Shown here: piece after piece, positions 1-8,139 of the stretch | Layout of the letters: the number at the start of each line of letters is the position of its first letter | How positions within the stretch are numbered: the first letter of the stretch is position 1 | From: Loktanella salsilacus | GTDB taxonomy: Bacteria > Pseudomonadota > Alphaproteobacteria > Rhodobacterales > Rhodobacteraceae | DNA: 64,000 nucleotides | Assembly (NCBI RefSeq): GCF_900114485.1 | Contig: NZ_FOTF01000001.1 | Location: 62,001-126,000, forward strand | Reading direction: 5' to 3' | Position numbers and translations under genes: made by a program | The notes under the pieces: generated by a model | Database searches by the model: none | What the model was told of the DNA's origin: nothing | Seen by the model: only the letters and a program-made list of their open reading frames with translations

Positions 1-1
1 T

Positions 2-26
2 GCCAAAAATACTCCCCCCGGAGGGG
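2..26 (+). repeat. Dispersed intergenic repeat, copy A
   Basis: Shares the core CCAAAAATACTCC followed by a C/G run with nine other intergenic copies in the window. It may be incomplete because the window begins here. No gene is visible in bases 1-117, apart from the bolA ribosome binding site AAAGGA at 107-112. Confidence 0.6.
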
Positions 27-117
27 ATCTTGCAAAGGCAATCCACCCCAAAGGGGCCCCCTTGCCCCTGCGCCGTCACGTTCATAAGTTAAGCTAACCC
101 GACCAAAGGACGCCCCC

Positions 118-354
118 ATGGCCATCACCGCCCACGAGATCGAGACCCTGCTGCGCGAAGGCTTTCCCGACGCCAAAATCACCGTGCAAGGCGACGACGG
201 TGCCCATTTCGCAGCCGAAGTGATCGACGCCAGCTTTGCCGGCAAGAACCGTGTGCAACAGCAACGCGCCGTCTATGCTGCGCTCAAGGGCAAGATGGAT
301 GGCGCGGCAGGCGAACTGCACGCCCTCGCCCTGACAACCCGCGCGCCTGACTAA
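118..354 (+). CDS. bolA: BolA-family protein, partner of monothiol glutaredoxin
   Basis: This small 78-residue protein has the class II KH-like BolA fold. Visible family features are the GKNRVQQQRAVYAAL segment (residues 42-56) and the C-terminal His68, which in BolA-Grx heterodimers ligates a [2Fe-2S] cluster. There is no Cys in the variable loop near residue 26-30, so a His-only type of partner is likely. The start is fixed by AAAGGA eight bases upstream. The next gene, 81 bases on, encodes the CGFS glutaredoxin with which BolA proteins form complexes, so iron-sulfur trafficking or iron sensing is the inferred role. The short length matches the BolA/IbaG subgroup rather than the longer E. 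coli BolA. Confidence 0.9.
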   Translation: MAITAHEIETLLREGFPDAKITVQGDDGAHFAAEVIDASFAGKNRVQQQRAVYAALKGKMDGAAGELHALALTTRAPD

Positions 355-375
355 CACCCCAGCCCGACATCGCTT

Positions 376-398
376 CCGAATTTTCACCCAAAATTCGG
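376..398. repeat. AT-rich hairpin related to the dispersed repeats
   Basis: The arms CCGAATTTT and AAAATTCGG (loop CACCC) form a 9-bp perfect hairpin between bolA and grxD. Very similar hairpins occur in repeat copies I (57.5 kb) and J (59.3 kb), so this is probably a partial member of the same family rather than a terminator. No T-run follows. Confidence 0.55.
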
Positions 399-435
399 CG
401 CCTGCGCAGGCCACCGCATTTTAAAGGATACCACT

Positions 436-795
436 ATGACCGCTTCCGATCAGATCAAAGACACCGTCACGAACAACACCGTCGTCTTGTTCATGAAAGG
501 CACCAAGACCATGCCGCAGTGCGGGTTTTCGTCCCGCGTGGCTGGCGTGCTGAACTTCATGGGCATCGAATACACCGATGTGAACGTGCTGGCCGATGAC
601 ACCGTCCGTCAGGGCATCAAGGATTATTCCGACTGGCCGACAATCCCGCAGCTTTACGTCAAAGGCGAATTCGTCGGTGGCTGCGACATCATCACCGAGA
701 TGACCCTGTCCGGCGAATTGGACACGCTGCTAAAAGAAAACGGCATCGCCTTCGACCAGGCTGCTGCAGACAAAATCCGCGAAGCCAACGGATAA
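436..795 (+). CDS. grxD: Monothiol glutaredoxin, CGFS type
   Basis: The 119-residue protein carries the monothiol active site CGFS at residues 29-32, the cis-proline motif TIP (69-71) and GGCD (81-84), which binds glutathione. Such glutaredoxins bind a glutathione-ligated [2Fe-2S] cluster as homodimers or with BolA and pass it to acceptor proteins in the cytoplasm. The length is normal (about 105-120). The ribosome binding site AAAGGA sits nine bases before the ATG. The gene follows bolA on the same strand and is closed by a strong terminator, so the two probably form one transcript. Confidence 0.96.
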   Translation: MTASDQIKDTVTNNTVVLFMKGTKTMPQCGFSSRVAGVLNFMGIEYTDVNVLADDTVRQGIKDYSDWPTIPQLYVKGEFVGGCDIITEMTLSGELDTLLKENGIAFDQAAADKIREANG

Positions 796-821
796 CGCCT
801 TCGGGCCAACAGCCCTTACGT

Positions 822-857
822 AAAAGGCCCCCGCCACATCAGCGGGGGCCTTTTTCT
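822..857. terminator. Bidirectional intrinsic terminator after grxD
   Basis: A 13-bp perfect stem (AAAAGGCCCCCGC with GCGGGGGCCTTTT, loop 7) is followed by five T on the + strand. On the - strand it also ends in TTTT, so it can serve the converging lysozyme-inhibitor gene. Confidence 0.9.
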
Positions 858-867
858 TTCAGAAAGC

Positions 868-1218
868 TTAGCTTTCCACGCAGGCCGCGTAGAGCGTTAT
901 CTCTTCACCCAGTTCTGCATCATACCACTTCAGCTGGGCCGTGCCCTGATGGGTCCACCAGACATAGCCTGACCCGTCATTCGGGAACCGATAGCGCACG
1001 CCGGATGCGGCCTCTGCGGTGGCCTGCAGATTGATCATCCGCCCTTCGACATAAATCACCGCGATGCCGGGCGCGCGGTCGTCTTCGGTGTTGATATAGA
1101 CCGCCGGGATTTCAACGCCGCGTTCACAGATGTAGCGCGGCGTCGATGTCACGGCAGCCTGTGCGCCCTGCCCTGCACTGACACACAAAGCAGCGGCAGC
1201 CAGATAAACGATCTTCAT
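868..1218 (-). CDS. Putative periplasmic C-type lysozyme inhibitor (MliC-like)
   Basis: The 116-residue product begins with a Sec signal peptide (hydrophobic segment at residues 3-16, probable cleavage after Ala21). The mature part resembles the MliC/PliC beta-barrel: Y-x-C near the N-terminus (Cys31), the run SGVRYRF, then VWWTHQGTAQL (86-96) and a C-terminal Cys113 that could pair with Cys31. The family inhibits c-type lysozymes and protects peptidoglycan. I place the start at the internal ATG (1218), because the first eight residues from an upstream GTG (1242) would precede the signal peptide. It lies 35 bases downstream of zapA and may share its transcript. There is no lipobox, so a soluble rather than membrane-bound form is likely. 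Confidence 0.65.
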   Translation of the reverse strand: MKIVYLAAAALCVSAGQGAQAAVTSTPRYICERGVEIPAVYINTEDDRAPGIAVIYVEGRMINLQATAEAASGVRYRFPNDGSGYVWWTHQGTAQLKWYDAELGEEITLYAACVES

Positions 1219-1253
1219 TGCGATACGCGTTTCATAAGCCACGCCCTTTGCGA

Positions 1254-1637
1254 TCAGGCCTCTGCCTGTTCCGCTTGTTCGGCCAGCGCCTCGGCGCGGG
1301 CGGCGATTTCGGCCATGCCGTCGTGAAGCTCTTGCGGGATCACAGGGACTTCGATGCGGGCGGCGGGGCGTGCGGCGGCTTCTGCGATATGGGCGCGCAG
1401 GTTGGCCTGCTCTGCTTCTAGCTCGCGGACTTGGTCTTCTAGCCCGGCAGTGCGATCCGCCAGCATCAAACCTGCCATCAGCAGCATACGACCTTCGGGC
1501 ATCCGGCCGATCTGGGCCGACAAATGCGCGGCTTCTGCGTCCAGCATCTTAGCGGCAGAGACCAGATATTGCTCTTCGCCCTCTTGGCACGCGACCTCAA
1601 AGGACCGACTGCCGATCGTGATTTCGACCTGTGGCAT
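1254..1637 (-). CDS. zapA: Cell division protein ZapA
   Basis: ZapA crosslinks FtsZ filaments at the division ring. The N-terminal EITIGSRSFEVACQEGEE region (residues 5-22) and the AAKMLDAEA helix match the ZapA globular head. Residues about 55-100 form the dimer/tetramer coiled coil. At 127 residues it is slightly longer than E. coli ZapA (109), with an extra Ala/Glu-rich C-terminus. The start has a strong AGGAGG that lies inside the end of the upstream coiled-coil gene, whose stop is three bases away, so the two are translationally linked. The region between zapA and the next gene is too short to hold the 6S RNA gene often found beside zapA. Confidence 0.9.
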   Translation of the reverse strand: MPQVEITIGSRSFEVACQEGEEQYLVSAAKMLDAEAAHLSAQIGRMPEGRMLLMAGLMLADRTAGLEDQVRELEAEQANLRAHIAEAAARPAARIEVPVIPQELHDGMAEIAARAEALAEQAEQAEA

Positions 1638-1640
1638 GGC

Positions 1641-2117
1641 TTACGCCTCCTGCTGCAACAAGGGTTTCAGGTCCGACAAGATCGCCGCGACTTCGGCGGC
1701 CTCGGCGCTGCGCTGCGCTGTTAGCCCGTCAACTTCGGCCATCAGGGCGCGGTTGATCAGTTCGGCGTCCGCGACACCGTCCGTGGCGGCGGCACGCAAT
1801 TTGGCGCAGACTTCTGTCAGGTCAGCGTTCGATCCGCGCAGCTGCTGCAATTGCGCATCCAGCGCCGCGATTTGCGCCGCCTGATCGCTGCTGCGCTTTT
1901 CCAGATCGACGATCTGGCCGTCTTGGCGCGACTTCAGCTTCGCCACGCGCTCTTCTAGCTGGGCATTTGCGCCGCGTTCCGCGTCCAGCTGCGCCGTCAG
2001 ATCGGCGACGCTGGGGCCATCGTCGACAACAGGCGCGGCTTTTGGCTTGGACAATTGCCATGCGATCCGGTCCAGCGCGTCAGTGATCCGCGTCTCAAGT
2101 GCTTTGATATCGTCCAT
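1641..2117 (-). CDS. Coiled-coil protein encoded upstream of zapA
   Basis: The 158-residue acidic, Ala/Glu/Gln-rich protein is almost entirely predicted coiled coil (residues about 45-150), with no signal peptide or membrane segment. I start it at the ATG at 2117 (MDDIKALETR), which has GGA upstream; reading further up would add about 24 residues without family-like character. Position and coupling to zapA suggest a role in or near the division ring, but that is inference and I cannot name a family. Confidence 0.75.
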   Translation of the reverse strand: MDDIKALETRITDALDRIAWQLSKPKAAPVVDDGPSVADLTAQLDAERGANAQLEERVAKLKSRQDGQIVDLEKRSSDQAAQIAALDAQLQQLRGSNADLTEVCAKLRAAATDGVADAELINRALMAEVDGLTAQRSAEAAEVAAILSDLKPLLQQEA

Positions 2118-2137
2118 GCGGCGTTCCTGTCCCGTCC

Positions 2138-2153
2138 TCGCGCAGCTGCGCGA
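2138..2153. promoter_or_regulatory. 16-bp perfect palindrome between the zapA operon and tkt
   Basis: TCGCGCAGCTGCGCGA is a perfect inverted repeat in the 177-base divergent region, 21 bases before the coiled-coil gene start and 142 bases before tkt. It could be an operator for either side. One such palindrome is expected by chance in a GC-rich window of this size, so only the position supports function. Confidence 0.3.
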
Positions 2154-2294
2154 ATCGTATGATTTCGCAAAGGTTAAGCGATCCGCCACGCCCCTACAAA
2201 CGCCGCAAGGTCGTTTCGGCGCCGCTTGATCTTAGGTTCTGCCCTGTTATGACACTCTCAACCGCTTCAAACGCACCTGAACAGGACCTGCCCC

Positions 2295-4310
2295 ATGGAT
2301 CTTACCGCTCTGCGCACCGCCCATCCCGAGCATTGGATGAAAGCCGCGGCTATCCGCGCTCTGACTTTGGACGCGGTTGCTGCCGCGAACTCCGGCCACT
2401 CTGGCATGCCAATGGGCATGGCCGATGTCGCGACAGTGCTGTTCACGAACCATCTGAACTTTGACCCAGCCGCGCCGCATTGGGCCGACCGCGATCGGTT
2501 CATCCTGTCTGCCGGCCACGGGTCGATGCTGCTGTACGCACTGCTGTACCTGACCGGCTACGAAGATTTCCCGCTGGAGCAGATCAAGAACTTCCGCAAG
2601 TGGGGCGCACGCACCGCAGGCCACCCCGAATTCGGCCATGGCCGCGGCATTGAAGTCACGACCGGCCCGCTGGGTCAGGGCATCGCGAACTCTGTCGGTT
2701 TCGCTATCGCAGAAGAAATCCAGCGCGCGACCTGGGGCACGGCCATCGTGAACCACAACACCTACGTCATGGCGGGCGACGGCTGCCTGATGGAAGGCAT
2801 CAGCCAAGAGGCGATCGGCCTTGCGGGTATGCAGGAACTGTCCCACCTGATCGTGTTCTTTGACGACAACAACATCACCATCGATGGCAAAGTGTCCATC
2901 GCCGACAAAACCAACCAGATGGAGCGTTTTGCCGCCTCTGGCTGGCATGTGCAGGCCATCGACGGCCATAACCCGGACGAGATTGAGGCCGCTATCGTGG
3001 CCGCCAAGGCCGACAAGCGCCCGTCCATGATCGCCTGCAAGACCCACATCGCACTGGGTCACGCGGCGCAGGATACCTCTAAGGGTCACGGCGCACTGAC
3101 CGATGCAGACCAGATGAAAGCCGCAAAGGCTGCTTACGGCTGGACCACCGGCCCGTTTGAAGTCCCCGCCGACGTCAAAGCCCAGTGGGAAGCCACCGCG
3201 CAGCGCGGCAAGACCGCACACGCCGAATGGCAGGCCCGCGTCGAAAAGCTGTCGGCGGCCAAGCAGGCTGAATTTGCCCGCGCCCAAGGCGGCGAGGCCC
3301 CGAAAAAGCTGGCATCCACCATCCGCGCCTTCAAAAAGCAGGCCAGCGAAGAAGCCAAATCCGTCGCGACGCGCAAGTCGAGCGAGAACGTATTGGCCGT
3401 GATCAACCCGATCATGCCCGAAACCATCGGCGGCTCCGCTGACTTGACCGGGTCCAACAACACCAAGACGGCCGACATGGGCGTGTTCACCCCGGACAAC
3501 CGCAAGGGCCGTTACATCCACTACGGTATCCGAGAGCACGGCATGGCCGCTGCGATGAACGGCATGGCGCTGCACGGCGGCGCACGCGCCTACGGCGGCA
3601 CGTTCATGTGCTTTACAGACTACGCCCGCGGCGCGATGCGCCTGTCCGCCCTAATGGGCGTGCCTGCGGTCTACGTCATGACGCACGATTCCATCGGCCT
3701 TGGCGAAGACGGCCCGACCCACCAGCCGGTCGAGCATCTGTCGATGCTGCGCGCCACGCCGAACACCAACGTCTTCCGTCCTGCGGATAGCGTTGAGACG
3801 GCAGAAGCGTGGGAGCTGGCCTTGACCGCCACGGGCACGCCGTCTGTGCTAGCCCTGTCGCGTCAGAACCTGCCAACCGTACGCACGGCCCACACCAACA
3901 AGAACATGACCGCCCAAGGCGGCTATGTGTTGGCAGACGCCGAGGGCAAGCGTCAGGTCATCCTGATCGCCACAGGCTCTGAGGTTGAGATCGCGCTGAA
4001 GGCCCGTGACGCCCTGCAAGCCGAAGGTATCGGCACCCGCGTTGTGTCCATGCCCTGCATGGATATCTTCCTGGCGCAGGACGAAGCCACCCGCCGCAAG
4101 GTCCTGCCCGCAGGCCCCGTGCGCGTCGCCATTGAAGCTGGCGTGCGCCAGTCCTGGGACATGATCCTGATGGGCGAGCGCGGCAATGCCAAGAAGGCGG
4201 CCTTTGTCGGTATGGAGGGCTTTGGTGCCTCTGCCCCGGCAGAAGTGCTGTACGAAAAGTTCGGTATCACGGCTGAGAACGTGGTGGCGCAGGCGAAAAA
4301 CCTGCTCTGA
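2295..4310 (+). CDS. tkt: Transketolase
   Basis: Transketolase moves two-carbon ketol units between sugar phosphates in the pentose phosphate and Calvin-type pathways. The 671-residue length is typical. The N-terminal half has HGS (residues 75-77), the thiamine diphosphate motif starting GDGCLMEG (161-168) with the N-N pair in FDDNN for Mg2+ binding, and the C-terminal half has GIREHGM with the cofactor-activating Glu near residue 411. The start ATG (2295) is the first Met before LTALRTAH. Transcribed divergently from the zapA pair and followed by its own terminator, it is likely a single-gene unit. gap lies about 2.6 kb downstream and tpiA near 58.5 kb. Confidence 0.97.
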   Translation: MDLTALRTAHPEHWMKAAAIRALTLDAVAAANSGHSGMPMGMADVATVLFTNHLNFDPAAPHWADRDRFILSAGHGSMLLYALLYLTGYEDFPLEQIKNFRKWGARTAGHPEFGHGRGIEVTTGPLGQGIANSVGFAIAEEIQRATWGTAIVNHNTYVMAGDGCLMEGISQEAIGLAGMQELSHLIVFFDDNNITIDGKVSIADKTNQMERFAASGWHVQAIDGHNPDEIEAAIVAAKADKRPSMIACKTHIALGHAAQDTSKGHGALTDADQMKAAKAAYGWTTGPFEVPADVKAQWEATAQRGKTAHAEWQARVEKLSAAKQAEFARAQGGEAPKKLASTIRAFKKQASEEAKSVATRKSSENVLAVINPIMPETIGGSADLTGSNNTKTADMGVFTPDNRKGRYIHYGIREHGMAAAMNGMALHGGARAYGGTFMCFTDYARGAMRLSALMGVPAVYVMTHDSIGLGEDGPTHQPVEHLSMLRATPNTNVFRPADSVETAEAWELALTATGTPSVLALSRQNLPTVRTAHTNKNMTAQGGYVLADAEGKRQVILIATGSEVEIALKARDALQAEGIGTRVVSMPCMDIFLAQDEATRRKVLPAGPVRVAIEAGVRQSWDMILMGERGNAKKAAFVGMEGFGASAPAEVLYEKFGITAENVVAQAKNLL

Positions 4311-4333
4311 CTTTATCGGATCATGATGCGAGG

Positions 4334-4357
4334 GGGCGTGCTGCGGCGCGCCCTTTT
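4334..4357 (+). terminator. Intrinsic terminator after tkt
   Basis: The stem GGGCGTGC/GCGCGCCC (8 bp with one G-T, loop TGCG) is followed by TTTT, starting 24 bases after the tkt stop. Confidence 0.7.
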
Positions 4358-4409
4358 GCGTTTGTAGGGTTGGTTTGGGGATCGACCCGGCTGCGCCGGG
4401 CCGATCCGC

Positions 4410-4458
4410 GGGGGCGCTGCCCCCGCACCCCCGAGGTATTTTTGACCAGAAGAAGGGG
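4410..4458 (-). repeat. Dispersed intergenic repeat, copy B
   Basis: On the - strand it reads CCTTCTTCTGGTC, AAAAATACCTCGGGGG, then a GGGGGC-AGC-GCCCCC hairpin. It starts about 20 bases after the stop of the channel gene, with the CTTCTTCTGG end facing that stop. Confidence 0.7.
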
Positions 4459-4478
4459 CGTGAAGGGAGAGGTTAGAG

Positions 4479-5243
4479 CTAGATCGCGCCTTCGGTCTGG
4501 ATGTGAAGAGTCTCGCCGCAGTGCTTGCAGTGGACCGCATCGGCGTCATGCAGGATCAGGCCGCAGGTCGGGCATTCGTGGCGCACTTTGGGCGGGCGGA
4601 ATAGGACTTGCAGCATTTGCAAGAAGAGTGAGACCCCGAAGATCATCACCGCGACGGCCAGCATCCGGCCCCATGTCGTATTGAGTGTGATATCGCCGAA
4701 GCCTGTCGTCGTCAGCGTCGTGACCGTGAAGTAAAAGGCGTCGGCGTAGTTGTTGATTTGGTCGTTGATGTTGACCTGGCTGGCGTAGATTAGGCCCGTC
4801 ATGATGAACAAGAACACGATCAGGTTGGTCACAGCGAGGATGATATCCTCGCGTTCGCGGAACCACTTGCTGTCGTGCCGCAAGCGGGACAGCAGCTCGT
4901 AGCTACGCAGCAGGCGTAGGGTGCGCAGCACGCGCAGGAAGGCGAGCGCTTGGCCCGTCACGATGGGCGCGAGGAAGCTGATGATCGCGGCAATATCGGC
5001 CCATGTGGTGAAACGCAGCAAGGCGCGCAGGCGCTGATCCTCGATCCATCCCCGCGCGATGAAATCCGCGAGAATGACCGCGCCGAAAGTCAAATCGAGG
5101 GCTAGAACCAGCGTGCTCGGCTCGAAGAACGAAGTGACGATGACAAAGATCACGGTGATCAGATCGAAGGCCACCAAGGCGTAGCGGAAGTTGACCGCCC
5201 GATCAGAGGAGCCACTATAGAGTTCTGCCACCAAAGCCTTCAT
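4479..5243 (-). CDS. Voltage-gated-type cation channel with C-terminal zinc ribbon
   Basis: The 254-residue membrane protein has the six-segment voltage-gated channel plan. There are four hydrophobic helices, the fourth (S4) with regularly spaced arginines R104, R107, R110 and R113. A pore region follows with the selectivity filter TTTGFGD (178-184), which is close to potassium channel filters, and then a last helix (191-215). The C-terminus carries CPTC (224-227) and CKHC (239-242), a likely zinc ribbon and an unusual addition for a bacterial channel. The start at 5243 overlaps the DoxX-like gene by ATGA, showing translational coupling. K+ selectivity is inferred from GFGD; the role of the zinc ribbon is unknown. 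Confidence 0.85.
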   Translation of the reverse strand: MKALVAELYSGSSDRAVNFRYALVAFDLITVIFVIVTSFFEPSTLVLALDLTFGAVILADFIARGWIEDQRLRALLRFTTWADIAAIISFLAPIVTGQALAFLRVLRTLRLLRSYELLSRLRHDSKWFREREDIILAVTNLIVFLFIMTGLIYASQVNINDQINNYADAFYFTVTTLTTTGFGDITLNTTWGRMLAVAVMIFGVSLFLQMLQVLFRPPKVRHECPTCGLILHDADAVHCKHCGETLHIQTEGAI

Positions 5244-5623
5244 GGCCGATCCGCCCGCAGCGCCCATGCGCCAGAGCCGGCCACCATAAGGGCAAGGCAG
5301 CCCCCTGCAATGGCCCAGTTTTTCACAAAGATCGTCATTTGCCATGCATCCCCTGTCGCCTGGAAAACATTGAGATGGAAAAAGCTGGTGAGGGCACAAT
5401 AGGCCGCCGCTGACAGGGCAACGGGCCGCACAGCGACACCGAGCCAAAGCGCCAGCCCGGCAAGCGCATCATAGATCAGCGCGGGCCAGACCAGTGCGAA
5501 AGGCAGGCCCAGCCCCACCAGCATTCCGCCCGCATCACCGGGGGACAGCGCCTTTTGCACAGCGCCGCCGATCAGTAAGGCCCCGATCAGCAGGCGTGCG
5601 CCAAGCAGCGCCAGATTGGTCAT
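5240..5623 (-). CDS. DoxX-like small membrane protein
   Basis: The 127-residue protein has four predicted transmembrane helices and the DoxX-family layout (N-terminal LLGARLLIGALLIGGAVQK, then GLP, a central helix with YDALAGLALWLG and FFHLNVFQA). DoxX-like proteins are linked to membrane redox or quinone chemistry, but most are uncharacterised. ATGA overlaps join it to the DUF808 gene upstream and the channel gene downstream, so the three are made together. I use the ATG at 5623; upstream sequence in this frame is shadow of the DUF808 gene. Confidence 0.75.
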   Translation of the reverse strand: MTNLALLGARLLIGALLIGGAVQKALSPGDAGGMLVGLGLPFALVWPALIYDALAGLALWLGVAVRPVALSAAAYCALTSFFHLNVFQATGDAWQMTIFVKNWAIAGGCLALMVAGSGAWALRADRP

Positions 5624-6567
5624 GCGGGGCGCAGGGTGCGGTAAAGCGGCGCAATGACATAGGTCACCAGCGGGATGATCAGCAAGCCCAGCATAAATCC
5701 AAGCACGCCGTCGCAAAACGCCGTCGTGATCCATTCAGCTGCGCCCATGTAGTTTTCTGGCACCATGTGGCCAACGGTCACAGCCCAGCCGTGAATGATT
5801 TCCTCTGGCGTGTGCCAGCCCAGTTGGCCCAGCCCGTGAACGATGATCTGCCCGCCGACCCACAGCATCGCGGCGGTGCCGACCCATGTCAGCACGAACA
5901 GGAATGTCGGCATCCAGTGCACAATGCCGCGCCCCAAGGCGCGGGTCACACCAAGGCGGCCGCTATTTGCCATCAGCAGGCCCAGATCGTCAGCCTTCAC
6001 AATGGCCGCGACAGCGCCGTAAACTGCGACAGTGATCGCGATGCCGACCACAGCCAGCACAGCAGCCTGCACCCAGATATTATCGATCGTGATCGCCGCG
6101 AGCGAGATCGTCATGATCTCGGCGCTGAGGATAAAGTCGGTCTTGATCGCGCCTTGGACTTTTGATTCCTCAAGATGCTCTGGATCGCCTGTCGCTTTGG
6201 AATGGGCGTCGCTGTGCGAAAAGGCATGCACGATCTTTTCCGCACCCTCGAAACATAAATACGCGCCGCCCAGCATCAGCAGCGGCGTAATCGCCCAAGG
6301 GGCAAAGGCCGACAGCAACAGCGCGATGGGCAGCAAGATGACCAGTTTGTTGAAAAATGACCCCTTCGCGATCTTCCACACGATAGGCAATTCGCGCGCA
6401 GGCGCGAAGCCATGCACATATTTGGGACTGACGGCGGCATCGTCGATCACGGCGCCAGCGGCTTTGGACCCGGCCTTGGCCGCCTGCCCGATCACATCGT
6501 CCACGCTGGCCGCAGCCACCTTTGCAATTGCTGCAACGTCGTCCAGCAAGGCCAGCAAGCCGCTCAT
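5620..6567 (-). CDS. DUF808 (YedI-like) inner-membrane protein
   Basis: The 315-residue protein starts MSGLLALLDDVAAIAKVAA, the hallmark N-terminus of the DUF808/YedI family, continues with the DDAAVSPKYVHGF segment (near residues 42-54), and has several membrane helices. Its function is unknown. The start at 6567 has the ribosome binding site AAGGAAG; it is the first gene of the three-gene operon DUF808 - DoxX-like - channel. The order suggests a shared membrane role, possibly ion homeostasis, which is inference from the channel only. Confidence 0.85.
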   Translation of the reverse strand: MSGLLALLDDVAAIAKVAAASVDDVIGQAAKAGSKAAGAVIDDAAVSPKYVHGFAPARELPIVWKIAKGSFFNKLVILLPIALLLSAFAPWAITPLLMLGGAYLCFEGAEKIVHAFSHSDAHSKATGDPEHLEESKVQGAIKTDFILSAEIMTISLAAITIDNIWVQAAVLAVVGIAITVAVYGAVAAIVKADDLGLLMANSGRLGVTRALGRGIVHWMPTFLFVLTWVGTAAMLWVGGQIIVHGLGQLGWHTPEEIIHGWAVTVGHMVPENYMGAAEWITTAFCDGVLGFMLGLLIIPLVTYVIAPLYRTLRPA

Positions 6568-6694
6568 GATATCTTCCTTCTTTTGATCACGTCTTTGCGA
6601 ACCTAGGCCGACAGGCGCACCCCGCAACCCTTTGGCTATCTTGGATTGCGGGTCATGACTAGGCAGCGCTGCCGTTCGCGATTACACAGCCGCC

Positions 6695-6838
6695 ATGACA
6701 AACGCGCTCGCCATTGGCCTTGTAACCTTTATCGCAGCTTTCTTTGCGCTGGATTTTTTCGTGCTTGATCTGGACGCACCGCTATTTTTGGCGCGCAAAT
6801 TCTATGACATGCTGGAATGGCTCGCCTTTTGGCGATGA
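6695..6838 (+). CDS. 47-residue single-pass membrane protein upstream of gap
   Basis: An open frame of 48 codons encodes MTNALAIGLVTFIAAFF and ends EWLAFWR. A hydrophobic helix (residues 4-24) is followed by DLDAPLFLARKFYDML, an amphipathic tail. From memory, small proteins of this shape (starting MTN-LA and ending near AFWR) recur before gap in related Rhodobacterales. The stop lies 74 bases before the gap start, with a palindrome in between. The ribosome binding site is weak. Codon use (GC-rich third positions) looks coding. The function is unknown. Confidence 0.7.
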   Translation: MTNALAIGLVTFIAAFFALDFFVLDLDAPLFLARKFYDMLEWLAFWR

Positions 6839-6857
6839 CGTCCAGCTCTTGACCTTT

Positions 6858-6881
6858 GCGCGAAAATTGCAATGTTCGCGC
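6858..6881. promoter_or_regulatory. 24-bp near-perfect palindrome upstream of gap (candidate operator)
   Basis: GCGCGAA, A, ATTGCAAT, G, TTCGCGC pairs at 11 of 12 positions around a centre 43 bases before the gap ATG. It directly follows TTGACC (6849-6854), a plausible -35 element, so a bound protein would block the promoter. The cognate regulator is not identifiable from the window. Confidence 0.5.
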
Positions 6882-6912
6882 CAACTTCTGTCACTTAATA
6901 AAGGATGACATC

Positions 6913-7914
6913 ATGGCCGTAAAAGTCGCAATCAACGGATTTGGACGTATCGGGCGCAACGTGCTGCGCGCGATCATCGAATCCGGCCGCACCGATATCG
7001 AGGTCATCGCGATCAACGATCTGGGCCCGGTTGAAACCAACGCCCACCTGCTGCGCTTTGATTCGGTCCATGGCCGTTTTCCGGGCACTGTGACCACCAC
7101 CGAAGACACAATCGACGCAGGCCGCGGGCCGATGCGCGTCACCGCGATGCGCAATCCTGCTGACCTGCCTTGGGGCGACGTGGATGTTGTGCTGGAATGC
7201 ACCGGTATCTTTACGTCCAAGGAAGCCTGCCAGGCGCACCTTGAAAACGGCTCTAAGCGGGTTCTGATTTCCGCCCCCGGCGCGAACGCTGACAAGACCA
7301 TCGTGTTTGGCGTCAACGAGGGCACTCTGACCAAGGACGACATTATCGTATCCAACGCGTCCTGCACCACGAACTGCCTGTCCCCTGTCGCCAAGGTGCT
7401 GAACGACACTGTCGGCATCAACAAAGGCTTTATGACAACGATCCACAGCTACACCGGCGACCAGCCGACGCTGGATACGATGCACAAAGACCTGTACCGT
7501 GGCCGCGCTGCTGCCCTGTCGATGATCCCGACGTCCACGGGCGCAGCCAAGGCTGTTGGCCTTGTTCTGCCAGAGCTGAACGGCAAACTGGACGGCGTCG
7601 CGATCCGCGTGCCGACCCCGAATGTGTCGGTCGTCGACCTGACCTTCGAATCCAGCCGCGACACCACCATTGAGGAAATCAACGACGCGATCCGCGCCGC
7701 TGCTGATGGCCCGATGAAAGGCATTCTTGCCTACACAGACCTGCCGATGGTCAGCACCGACTTCAACCACGACCCGGCCTCGTCCACCTTCCACATGGAC
7801 CAGACCAAAGTGCTTTCGGGCAACATGGTTCGCATCCTGACATGGTACGATAACGAGTGGGGTTTCTCGAACCGGATGTCCGACACGGCTGTCGCCATGG
7901 GTAAACTGATCTAA
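6913..7914 (+). CDS. gap: Glyceraldehyde-3-phosphate dehydrogenase, type I
   Basis: The 333-residue enzyme oxidises glyceraldehyde 3-phosphate to 1,3-bisphosphoglycerate. NGFGRIGR (residues 8-15) is the Rossmann motif, and Asp36 in INDL favours NAD over NADP. The catalytic Cys151 lies in SNASCTTNC and His178 in TTIHSYTG; both are intact. The start at 6913 has AAAGGATGA upstream; an upstream GTG frame lacks support. It is preceded by the small membrane protein and the 24-bp palindrome and closed by a terminator, so it is probably monocistronic or cotranscribed with the small gene. It can work with tkt and tpiA of this window in triose metabolism. Confidence 0.97.
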   Translation: MAVKVAINGFGRIGRNVLRAIIESGRTDIEVIAINDLGPVETNAHLLRFDSVHGRFPGTVTTTEDTIDAGRGPMRVTAMRNPADLPWGDVDVVLECTGIFTSKEACQAHLENGSKRVLISAPGANADKTIVFGVNEGTLTKDDIIVSNASCTTNCLSPVAKVLNDTVGINKGFMTTIHSYTGDQPTLDTMHKDLYRGRAAALSMIPTSTGAAKAVGLVLPELNGKLDGVAIRVPTPNVSVVDLTFESSRDTTIEEINDAIRAAADGPMKGILAYTDLPMVSTDFNHDPASSTFHMDQTKVLSGNMVRILTWYDNEWGFSNRMSDTAVAMGKLI

Positions 7915-7938
7915 AAGACGCATCTTGCGTTGCGCGAA

Positions 7939-7965
7939 GGGCCGTCCATTCTGGGCGGCCCTTTT
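7939..7965 (+). terminator. Intrinsic terminator after gap
   Basis: The 9-bp stem GGGCCGTCC/GGGCGGCCC (one G-T, loop ATTCT) is followed by TTTT, 25 bases after the gap stop. Confidence 0.85.
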
Positions 7966-8139
7966 GCGTTTGAACACCGGGCGTGCCGTGCGGCGCGCCT
8001 GTAAATAAGGCGAATTTATGACAGTTGCCTTGCACAAGGCGCAAGGCGGGTCTTCGGTTGTGTCAGTTGTGCTGCGCTGCAGCATCTTTAAATAGGTTAG
8101 CAGAACAGACACCCACCACGCCCCCGAAAGGAGCATGAC

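Noticed and set aside
1219-1253. Search for a 6S RNA gene beside zapA
   Set aside because: Only 35 bases separate zapA and the next gene, and neither flank contains a 6S-like rod.
2247-3575. 442-codon frame opposite tkt
   Set aside because: Shadow of a highly conserved gene; composition typical of antisense frames.
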